DNA from: Bacteroidota bacterium | GTDB lineage: Bacteria; Bacteroidota; Bacteroidia; Bacteroidales; JADFUO01 | Assembly (NCBI GenBank): GCA_030614305.1 | Contig: JAUWKH010000012.1 | Span: forward strand, 1-14,978 | DNA length: 14,978 nt | Direction of reading: 5' to 3' | In this document: one piece after another, positions 1 to 6,069 of the stretch | Numbering within the stretch: position 1 is the stretch's first letter | Layout: every line of letters begins with the position of its first letter | The notes under the pieces: model-generated | What the model was told of the DNA's origin: nothing | The model's database searches: none | What the model saw: only the letters and a program-made list of their open reading frames with translations | Made by a program: the position numbers and the translations under genes

Positions 1-236
1 GTTTCGTTATTAAAGATCAGATTTGCTCTTTCGTCAAGGCTATTAATTCGTATGTATAAATTGTCTCCTGGCTGAATTCTATATTTAAAATATTTTCTAT
101 TATAGAAATGTTTTTGAGTTTCGATTTTGCTTTGCAGGTATCTGATTTTTTTTTGTGGAACACATGAAGAAAATAATAGTATAAAAACGATAAGGATAAA
201 GCTTAATTTTGATAATAATAAAAGGTAATTTTTCAT
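1..236 (-). CDS. Wza-like polysaccharide export lipoprotein, N-terminal part
   Basis: Partial gene running off the left edge; 78 codons are visible from the ATG at 236. The protein starts with a hydrophobic segment ending in the lipobox LFSSC (Cys about residue 25), followed by VPQKKIRYLQ and then YRIQPGDNLYIRI. A lipobox, a 'QKK..YLQ' stretch and a 'Y.IQPGD.LYI.I' strand are typical of Bacteroidota polysaccharide biosynthesis/export proteins (Wza/BexD family), where the PGD segment opens the first export domain. Family members form an outer-membrane channel for capsule or exopolysaccharide. The visible part would be the lipid anchor and the start of that domain. A -7 promoter box lies at 281-288. 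The gene diverges from the operon at 482. The family call is from motif recognition; most of the protein is outside the window. Confidence 0.8.
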   Translation of the reverse strand, partial: MKNYLLLLSKLSFILIVFILLFSSCVPQKKIRYLQSKIETQKHFYNRKYFKYRIQPGDNLYIRINSLDERANLIFNNE

Positions 237-280
237 CAGAAATGTGTTGGTTGATTTAATTTTTGGATTTTAATAGTTTG

Positions 281-288
281 CAAAAGTA
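281..288 (-). promoter_or_regulatory. Bacteroidota -7 box for the export lipoprotein gene
   Basis: On the minus strand this reads TACTTTTG, an exact match to TAnnTTTG. It lies 44 bp upstream of the ATG at 236. No TTG is seen at the usual -33 distance, so this is a half-supported promoter. Confidence 0.45.
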
Positions 289-362
289 AATTTTTTTTTC
301 AAATTATAATAATTTTGTGATTATTATTCCGTTAATATTTCCAAATGAAAACCATTTGTGGA

Positions 363-428
363 AACCAGTAACCAGAAACCAGTAACAAGTAACCAGCGAC
401 ACGAAGTTAGCCCGTATGGGTAACCAGT
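363..428. repeat. 7-bp-period tandem repeat (AACCAGT-type)
   Basis: Five tandem units of the heptamer AACCAGT occupy 363-397 (AACCAGT, AACCAGA, AACCAGT, AACAAGT, AACCAGC). A sixth unit stands apart at 422-428. The array lies in the 245-bp gap between the divergent export lipoprotein gene and the operon at 482. I see no gene in this gap. Confidence 0.8.
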
Positions 429-450
429 AACATGGTTTTATTATTGATAA

Positions 451-458
451 CATATTTG
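451..458 (+). promoter_or_regulatory. possible -7 box for the operon at 482
   Basis: CATATTTG differs from TAnnTTTG only at the first base and lies 24 bp upstream of the ATG. No clear -33 element is visible, so support is weak. Confidence 0.3.
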
Positions 459-481
459 TTTATATTTTAACTTATATAATT

Positions 482-997
482 ATGATTAAAAAAATATTTA
501 ATACCTGGCTTATTATCTTTTTTTTGATAATGTTGTTTGCAGCAGGCACGGGATGTAAAAGCAAGCAAAAGATTGCAAAGGCAGAAGCACAATTAGCATG
601 GGAAAAAGAAGCCGAACAAAAGAAAAAACAGGAAGAGCTTAGAAAAGAAGCCGAACAAAAGAAAAAAGAGGAAGAACTCAGAAAAATAGCCGAAGCAAAA
701 AAAGCTACTGCAAAATATGAAAATATTAATGCACATTTTATAGCAGTAGCCGGTGCTGAAAATTTTACCATAGCAAACGACAGAATAAAAAAAGCATTAA
801 CTTTATTTGCTTCTGAAAATGCTCTTGTTTTGATTATTATTAGTCAGGCAGACGGGTTTAACGATTACGACCGCCCCACAACAATAAAAAAATACCTTGA
901 ATATTTAATGGATCAAAAAAAATATGATAAACGTATTGAAAATGTTGTGTCTGATACTAACGGAAAAATAACGGAAATAGAATTAATCAAAAAGTAA
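482..997 (+). CDS. coiled-coil lipoprotein of unknown function
   Basis: 171 residues. Residues 1-25 form a lipoprotein signal peptide ending in AAGTGC, with lipidation expected on Cys25, so the protein should be membrane anchored. Residues about 31-75 are highly charged (Lys, Glu, Gln) and predicted coiled coil. They include a tandem duplication of a 13-residue unit, EAEQKKKQEELRK then EAEQKKKEEELRK (residues 43-55 and 56-68). The C-terminal 100 residues look globular, with a conserved-looking segment around DYDRPTTIKKYLEYL and an ending of NGKITEIELIKK. The layout resembles a periplasmic spacer with a terminal binding domain, but I do not recognise a characterised family. It is the first gene of a run of four exported proteins, with only 5 bp before the next start. 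The ATG at 482 is used because it gives the complete signal peptide. Confidence 0.85.
   Translation: MIKKIFNTWLIIFFLIMLFAAGTGCKSKQKIAKAEAQLAWEKEAEQKKKQEELRKEAEQKKKEEELRKIAEAKKATAKYENINAHFIAVAGAENFTIANDRIKKALTLFASENALVLIIISQADGFNDYDRPTTIKKYLEYLMDQKKYDKRIENVVSDTNGKITEIELIKK
608..685 (+). repeat. 39-bp tandem duplication inside the coiled-coil lipoprotein
   Basis: Two adjacent 39-bp units (608-646 and 647-685) differ at only a few positions and keep the frame, encoding two copies of EAEQKKK(Q/E)EELRK. This is the kind of unit that can expand or contract and so vary the rod length. Confidence 0.85.
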
Positions 998-1002
998 AAA
1001 TC

Positions 1003-1578
1003 ATGTTTAAAAGTAAAATATTATTGTTAGCAATATTTTGTGTTTCGCTTACAACAAATGTCTTTTCTCAGGATAATATCAGTCCTGAACGAAAGCAGGC
1101 AATTGACAGTCTGGCACTTGAAAAGATACGAGACCTGAGTAAATATATTTCTATAATCGGGAACAAGGAAACTCCATGGTCGGAAGCAAACCGTGTGATT
1201 GAGCGGACACTTGAGCTTTTTGCCGAAAACAGTCAGATGGGTGTTTCATCTTTGCACAGGGAAGAAATAAAATATTATGGCATTAGAGAATACTTTGAAC
1301 GTTTGATGGCTCTGAATTATGATAAAGTTACAATTAAATGGTATAATATTCAATACATCAGTGATCTTGAATTACAACCCGACGGACGATATGTTGGTGT
1401 AATAACTATTTACCAGCGTTTTGAGGGAGAATCGGGCGACGGCTTGAAATATGTTGATACAACAAAAAAAGACATCACAGTATATGTTGAACGTAAACAA
1501 ACCCAAATCGGCGGCAGACTGATTGGATTCTGGGATGTGCTGTTAGGTGATGTAAGAGTAACCGAAACAATGCCATGA
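1003..1578 (+). CDS. secreted protein of unknown function
   Basis: 191 residues. An N-terminal signal peptide (about residues 1-22) ends in VFSQ, the cleavage pattern usual in Bacteroidota, so the product is exported with no lipid anchor. The mature part has an amphipathic helical segment (about 28-75) and then alternating strands (about 100-190), including a Tyr-rich stretch around KWYNIQYISDLEL and QPDGRYVGVITIYQRF. A helix followed by a curved sheet would suit an NTF2-like fold, but that is inference from sequence pattern only. The start is 5 bp after the stop of the upstream lipoprotein and the end overlaps the next start by 4 bp (ATGA), so the genes are almost certainly co-transcribed and translationally coupled. 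No catalytic motif is evident and the function is unknown. Confidence 0.85.
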   Translation: MFKSKILLLAIFCVSLTTNVFSQDNISPERKQAIDSLALEKIRDLSKYISIIGNKETPWSEANRVIERTLELFAENSQMGVSSLHREEIKYYGIREYFERLMALNYDKVTIKWYNIQYISDLELQPDGRYVGVITIYQRFEGESGDGLKYVDTTKKDITVYVERKQTQIGGRLIGFWDVLLGDVRVTETMP

Positions 1579-2411
1579 GATACTTTCTGATCTTGTTATT
1601 TTCTTTAATTCTTTATCCTTTTAATTCAAATTCGCAGGTAATCGGCAATTATATTGGCGATGAGAGTATTTTGTATGCACAAACCAAGCAGGTAGGTCAA
1701 TTCTTCAGACGTTTTAATGCTGAAGAAGATCAATACGGAGAACGGTTTTCTATAAATGACAGTTTATTTCATAATCCTTATTTCAGAAAAAAGTTTCTTA
1801 ATATGCTTTTTGATGAAAAAAGTATTAATTTTAAAAAGGAATTTAAAAAAGAATTTATTGATGAAGTAGTAAATAAAAAAAATCCTTCTTTCCTGAATTT
1901 TCACGGCGGCAACTGGTTTGCCGAGGTTAAAACAAAATTTATTTACTATGATAAAGAGGAAACCCTGACATTATTTTTAAAGTTAGAGGAAGAAAAAATT
2001 GGTTCAAAATGGGTGATTACAAATGTATATTTTCAACCCTTTCATCAACTTTTTTTAAATCATGATACTATTGCTCAGTCTGATAAAAAATTCCTTCATC
2101 CCTTAAGCCATGAGCTTGATTTTATGAACCTTATAAAAATATTTAATAAAAATGAAATTATTGAGCAATATGCAGCCAAAGAATACTATCCTGATTATTT
2201 AACACTTTTTATTTATGAATTTAAAAAATCAAATCTTAAATTTGAAACCGTAATTAATGTTAAATTTCATTTTTTCCAGATAAATGGCTGGTATTTTGAG
2301 TTATCTGATTTTAACAGAAGATCATATAATTCGGGATGGCTTATTTCAAATCTGTTAAAAATATCTGAAGATGAGAGAAGTATATTAATGAGGTATATTT
2401 ATCATGAATAA
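1575..2411 (+). CDS. secreted protein of unknown function, coupled to the upstream gene
   Basis: 278 residues. A signal peptide at about residues 1-21 ends in SNSQ. The start codon overlaps the upstream stop as ATGA, indicating translational coupling. The mature protein begins with GNYIGDESILYAQTKQVGQF and then FRRFNAEEDQYG, a distinctive segment that looks conserved. It continues with two sections that each pair a helical stretch with a beta-rich stretch (about 90-150, ending KWVITNVYFQPF, and about 180-270, including INGWYFELSDF). The two halves may be repeats of one small alpha+beta domain, which I infer only loosely. No enzyme motif is visible. It shares the operon with an anchored coiled-coil lipoprotein and a small secreted protein, so a cell-envelope complex is a reasonable guess, not a demonstration. 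Confidence 0.85.
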   Translation: MRYFLILLFSLILYPFNSNSQVIGNYIGDESILYAQTKQVGQFFRRFNAEEDQYGERFSINDSLFHNPYFRKKFLNMLFDEKSINFKKEFKKEFIDEVVNKKNPSFLNFHGGNWFAEVKTKFIYYDKEETLTLFLKLEEEKIGSKWVITNVYFQPFHQLFLNHDTIAQSDKKFLHPLSHELDFMNLIKIFNKNEIIEQYAAKEYYPDYLTLFIYEFKKSNLKFETVINVKFHFFQINGWYFELSDFNRRSYNSGWLISNLLKISEDERSILMRYIYHE

Positions 2412-2413
2412 CT

Positions 2414-2618
2414 AGTGTTTGTCCATAATGTCGAAGTATTTATTAAAAATTGATTTACGAACATCCCGATAGCTATCGGGATTGCAGATTTTAGATTTAT
2501 GATTTTCAAATACTTCTAAAATCATAAATCGTTACCCCGTTCGATGTATAACTTATTAATCTTCAATGTATTAATTCTTAATTCTAAAATCTAAAATTTT
2601 ATCCAAATAGACAAACAC
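2414..2618. mobile_element. MITE-like foldback element, copy 1
   Basis: A non-coding block of about 205 bp lies between two genes of the operon. Its ends are an inverted repeat, GTGTTTGTC (2415-2423) and GACAAACAC (2610-2618). Inside are nested inverted repeats: a perfect 20-bp palindrome (2463-2482), AGATTTTAGA/TCTAAAATCT (2486-2495, 2583-2592) and a 13-bp hairpin with an 11-nt loop (2494-2506, 2518-2530). The left end, from TAGTG through GTCCATAA to TTATTAAAAAT, resembles the left end of the element at 14594, suggesting one family. There is no ORF and no transposase. The rest of the 329-bp gap (2619-2740) shows nothing I can name. Confidence 0.6.
2463..2482. repeat. perfect 20-bp palindrome
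   Basis: ATCCCGATAGCTATCGGGAT is its own reverse complement. It has a GC-rich core in AT-rich surroundings and would make a cruciform or RNA hairpin. There is no T-tract right after it, so it is not a canonical terminator for the gene ending at 2411. Confidence 0.85.
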
Positions 2619-2740
2619 AAATTAATATTCATATGCATCATTTCATCACTCTACCATTTCATTATTCCACTTCTGTAATCAATTGTTGCAATATACACAA
2701 ACAGCTTAGACACAGCATATTGTGTTCTGCCTGGATAAAA

Positions 2741-5350
2741 ATGAAATTTATTTTTCTTGTTTCTTGTTTGCTTTTCACTGTTCTATTAAGGTCTCAGGTT
2801 ATAATTTTTGACAGCCTGCCTCAAAACGAAGTTGAAATTTATGAAAATCAGGCAAAGCAATTAGTTAATTTTTTGGAATATACTTTTAATTCTATCGGGA
2901 GTGATGAGTTTAGTCAGAAAGAAAAAGACATTATTTTTAATCAGAGTTATCTTAAAATCTTTAAAAATGATAAAGTTCAAGTTGAGGATGACCTTGATGA
3001 AAACAGGATAATTATAACAAATAAAGATGTTCAGGCATATTTAAAAGATATTGATTTCTTTTTTAAAAATGTAAAATTCAAATTTACGATTGAGGATATC
3101 AGCCATAATGTGAATGAAGAAAATCAATTATTCTTTAAGATAAAACTCAACAGAAACCTGATTGGCGTGACAATAGATAATGATTCTGTTAATAATAATA
3201 AAATAAGATATATTGAAATTAATCTTGATGAAGAAAATCAGGATTTGAAAATTGCAAGCATTTATACTACAAAATTAGATGAAAAAGAAGACCTGAGAAA
3301 CTGGTGGAATAATTTACCTTTTGTATGGAAAGAGATTCTCGGGGCAGAAAAAATACTTTATGATTCTATACTGATTTTTGATATAGTTTCATTTACCGAT
3401 TCAACTCTTGTAAAAGAAAAGGATACATTTTCAATAATTAAAATTGATACTTTATTGGTTTTTGATAGTGATACATTATTTATTAAAAATGCTGATACAA
3501 TGCCGGTCACAATGCCTGACACACTTAAGATTGACCCGGAAGAAATCTACAATGAACTAAAAAGAATTATAAATATTACTGAAATTGATGTTTCTGACAA
3601 TATAAATATCAGAAATTTAAAGCCATTGAGCAAACTCACCAATTTACAAACTGTGAATTGCTCCAACACTTTAATTGATGAACTTTTACCTTTAAGAAAC
3701 CTTACCAAACTGGAAATACTTGAATGTTCGGGAACATCTGTTGAAAATTTGGCTCCGCTGAGATATTCCACAGATTTAAAGGACATATTTTGCGACAATA
3801 CCCGGATTGAAGATTTATCTTCTTTATCAGGTTTTGCAAAACTTGAAAGATTATATTGTGATAACACACCTATTGACAGCCTTGAACCAATAGCAAACCT
3901 GATTCATCTGAAAGATCTGCGTTGCCAAAATACACTAATCAGTAATTTGGATGCACTTGAAAAACTTGTTAACCTGGAAATATTGAGCTTTTCCGGTACT
4001 CAGGTTAAAAGCCTTCAACCCCTGCGAAATTTATCAAAACTCCATATAATTTTTTTTGATAATACACCTGTTGGAGTTTTAGACCCCTTATTGAATTTGC
4101 CTGATCTGAAAAAGATCTATTGCGACAATACTTTGATAGATACTGATATTGCCAATCGTTTTATGAAATCAAATCCGCAATGTTTGGTTATTTATGAATC
4201 GGAAGAGCTGGAAAATTGGTGGGCAACAATACATTATACCTGGCAAAATGTTTTCTCCGGTTATATTAATGCAAGTATTCCTCCGACAAAAGAACAGCTT
4301 CACGAGATAATAAAATTAAACAATATTAATATCAATGGAAATAAAGAAATAAACACTTTAGAGCCTTTAAAAAAATTATTGTATCTTAATGAATTCCAGT
4401 GTTCAAATACCGGCATCAGCAACTTGGAACCATTAAGAGATTTAATAAATCTTCAGGTTTTTGATTGTAAACAAACAAAGGTTAGCAGTCTGGAACCTAT
4501 CGAAGATTTAAAAAACCTTGAAAGATTAGATGTTTCATACACACTGATTAATAGTTTTTCGTCATTATCAAATCTTGCAATGCTTGAGTATTTAAATTGT
4601 GATAATACTCAGGTTGAAAGTTTAGAACCATTAGTAGATTTAAACAGGTTAAAAATAGTTTACTGTGATAGTACAAACATAGGCATAAATGAGGTGAAAC
4701 AATTCAGGATAAAACGGCCGGAGTGCTTAGTGGTTTATCAGACGGATGAATTGTTAACCTGGTGGAAAAATTTACCTGAAGTATGGAAAAATGTTTTCAG
4801 AAGTTATATAAATTTAGGAACACCACCAACAAAAGAACAGATTCAGCAAATTGCCAATTTGGGAAAAATTAACATCAACGGCAACAACAAAATCGCCAAT
4901 CTGATTCCTTTGGAAAGATTACCTTATTTGAAAGAAGTAAGGTTTTCAGGCACACAAATCAATGACCTTAAACCTTTGAAAAATTTAACAAACCTTGAAC
5001 TAATTGAATGTGCAGATAATCCTGTCAGTAATATTGAACCATTGACTTATTTACCGAATTTAAAATATCTTGATGTTTCAAACACGCAGCTAAGGGATTT
5101 TGAGCAGGTGCAGCATATAATTGGTTTGGAAACATTGATCTGTCCGGGAACACAAATTAAAAACCTGAAATACCTTGAATACCTTATAAACCTGAAACAA
5201 CTTGAATGTTTTAATACTTCTGTTAAGAGCCTTCAGCCGGTTGAAGACCTTAATCTTAATAAATTAAAATGTTATAATACGAAAATATCACAGAAAAAAA
5301 TTGAAAAATACAAAGCAAAACATCCCGATTGTGAGGTGGTGTTTTATTAA
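2741..5350 (+). CDS. secreted leucine-rich-repeat protein with three WW-LRR modules
   Basis: 869 residues from the ATG at 2741, chosen because it starts a clean signal peptide (MKFIFLVSCLLFTVLLRSQ); the frame stays open upstream but without signal-like sequence. Residues about 20-180 form an N-terminal domain with VQVEDDLDENR and KDVQAYLKDIDFFFK. Three modules follow, opened by Trp pairs at residues 188, 493 and 674 (NWWNNLPFVWKEI, NWWATIHYTWQNVF, TWWKNLPEVWKNVF). After a Thr/Asp-rich linker (about 205-270) come LRR arrays of 8, 5 and 6 repeats, nearly all 22 residues long, with consensus LxPLxxLxxLxxLxCxNT. Each array closes with a cap of the type 'P.C.VVY', the last being the C-terminus. 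22-residue SDS22/internalin-like LRRs bind proteins, so a surface or periplasmic binding scaffold is likely; the partner is unknown. It lies downstream of, and co-directional with, the three exported genes. Confidence 0.88.
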   Translation: MKFIFLVSCLLFTVLLRSQVIIFDSLPQNEVEIYENQAKQLVNFLEYTFNSIGSDEFSQKEKDIIFNQSYLKIFKNDKVQVEDDLDENRIIITNKDVQAYLKDIDFFFKNVKFKFTIEDISHNVNEENQLFFKIKLNRNLIGVTIDNDSVNNNKIRYIEINLDEENQDLKIASIYTTKLDEKEDLRNWWNNLPFVWKEILGAEKILYDSILIFDIVSFTDSTLVKEKDTFSIIKIDTLLVFDSDTLFIKNADTMPVTMPDTLKIDPEEIYNELKRIINITEIDVSDNINIRNLKPLSKLTNLQTVNCSNTLIDELLPLRNLTKLEILECSGTSVENLAPLRYSTDLKDIFCDNTRIEDLSSLSGFAKLERLYCDNTPIDSLEPIANLIHLKDLRCQNTLISNLDALEKLVNLEILSFSGTQVKSLQPLRNLSKLHIIFFDNTPVGVLDPLLNLPDLKKIYCDNTLIDTDIANRFMKSNPQCLVIYESEELENWWATIHYTWQNVFSGYINASIPPTKEQLHEIIKLNNININGNKEINTLEPLKKLLYLNEFQCSNTGISNLEPLRDLINLQVFDCKQTKVSSLEPIEDLKNLERLDVSYTLINSFSSLSNLAMLEYLNCDNTQVESLEPLVDLNRLKIVYCDSTNIGINEVKQFRIKRPECLVVYQTDELLTWWKNLPEVWKNVFRSYINLGTPPTKEQIQQIANLGKININGNNKIANLIPLERLPYLKEVRFSGTQINDLKPLKNLTNLELIECADNPVSNIEPLTYLPNLKYLDVSNTQLRDFEQVQHIIGLETLICPGTQIKNLKYLEYLINLKQLECFNTSVKSLQPVEDLNLNKLKCYNTKISQKKIEKYKAKHPDCEVVFY

Positions 5351-5375
5351 ATAAATAAAAATTTAATCATAATTA

Positions 5376-5395
5376 ATCAGCGAAAATCTGCGTCT
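5376..5395 (+). repeat. 20-bp inverted repeat, left copy
   Basis: ATCAGCGAAAATCTGCGTCT. Its inverted partner lies at 5899-5918, with 18 of 20 positions identical. The pair brackets the acetyltransferase gene. Confidence 0.7.
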
Positions 5396-5445
5396 AATAA
5401 TTTACTTACTGATTTAAGATAAATATTATTTTAAAACGCTTTTTA

Positions 5446-5892
5446 ATGATGAAAAAACAACAAATAAATATTCGTGAATTTCAAATAGAAGATTATGACA
5501 TTTTAGTTGATTTATGGCAAAAAGCTGGCTTACCTTACAAATCCAGAGGACGTGATAGCAGGGAAAAAATGAAAAAGGAGATGGAACATGGCTGTGCGGT
5601 TTTTCTGCTTGCCGAAATAAGCGGTAAATTAGTTGGTTCTGTTTTAGCAACACATGACGGACGCAAAGGCTGGATAAACCGTGTAGCTGTTTTACCCGAA
5701 TATCGTAATCAGGGTATAGCAACTTTACTTGTTAAGGAAGCCGAGCAACGACTTTACAATTTTGGTATTGAAATAATTGCCTGCCTTATTGAAGGCTGGA
5801 ATAAAACCTCTATGGAAGTCTTTCCAAAATTAGGCTATAAAAAGTTTGAGGATATTCACTATTTTACCAAGAGGAAATATCCCGGAGTTTAA
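5446..5892 (+). CDS. GNAT-family N-acetyltransferase
   Basis: 148 residues spanning a whole GNAT fold, which transfers an acetyl group from acetyl-CoA to an amine. The acetyl-CoA pyrophosphate-binding motif (R/Q-x-x-G-x-G/A) is visible as Arg87-Asn-Gln-Gly90-Ile-Ala92 in YRNQGIATLL. It is preceded by the strand INRVAVLPE and followed by the C-terminal NKTSMEVFPKLGYKKF (about 119-134), the usual motif-B region. The section GRDSREKMKKEMEHG and then ATHDGRKGWINR resembles the YpeA-like and archaeal RimI-like small acetyltransferases. The substrate (protein N-terminus or small amine) cannot be told. It starts with ATGATG at 5446; the second ATG would serve equally. It stands alone, convergent with the macroglobulin gene and flanked by inverted 20-bp repeats, which might mark a mobile or recently inserted cassette. 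Confidence 0.93.
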   Translation: MMKKQQINIREFQIEDYDILVDLWQKAGLPYKSRGRDSREKMKKEMEHGCAVFLLAEISGKLVGSVLATHDGRKGWINRVAVLPEYRNQGIATLLVKEAEQRLYNFGIEIIACLIEGWNKTSMEVFPKLGYKKFEDIHYFTKRKYPGV

Positions 5893-5898
5893 AATTTC

Positions 5899-5918
5899 AG
5901 ACGCAAATTTTCACTGAT
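5899..5918 (-). repeat. 20-bp inverted repeat, right copy
   Basis: The reverse complement reads ATCAGTGAAAATTTGCGTCT and matches the copy at 5376-5395 at 18 of 20 positions. It begins 7 bp after the acetyltransferase stop codon. Confidence 0.7.
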
Positions 5919-5940
5919 AAAACTGATTAAATTAATATGA

Positions 5941-6016
5941 AGTCAGCAGTCCTCAGTCAGCAGTCAGTCAGCGATTAACATGACTGAGGACTGAAGACTG
6001 AAGACTGAAGACTGAG
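5941..6016. repeat. two opposed 7-bp-period tandem arrays
   Basis: The left half (5941-5972) is built of AGTCAGC-type heptamers. The right half (5982-6016) is five units of GACTGA(A/G). The two halves are partly inverted copies: 5947-5959 and 5981-5993 form a perfect 13-bp inverted repeat around a 21-nt loop, which could act as a hairpin between the convergent acetyltransferase and macroglobulin genes. Confidence 0.8.
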
Positions 6017-6033
6017 AAAAAGAACACTTAATT

Positions 6034-6045
6034 TTATGGACGAAC
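6034..6045 (-). repeat. possible solo end of the MITE-like family
   Basis: The minus strand reads GTTCGTCCATAA, close to the ends of the two elements at 2414 and 14594 (GTTTGTCCATAA and GTCCGTCTATAA). No partner end is seen nearby, so it may be a remnant or chance. Confidence 0.25.
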
Positions 6046-6069
6046 GATGAATAAAAACAACATTGAAAC

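Noticed and set aside
363..428. CRISPR array
   Set aside because: The repeats are contiguous heptamers with no unique spacers, and there are no cas genes in the window.
472..771. Minus-strand 99-codon open frame
   Set aside because: It is antisense to the coiled-coil lipoprotein; its Ser/Phe-rich translation mirrors the Lys/Glu-rich coding strand.
2633..2740. Upstream in-frame extension of the LRR protein starting at ATG 2633
   Set aside because: The extra 36 residues are not signal-like, while the ATG at 2741 begins a clean signal peptide.
3547..3867. Minus-strand 106-codon open frame inside the LRR gene
   Set aside because: It is opposite a clear LRR array and has no recognisable domain; a shadow frame.
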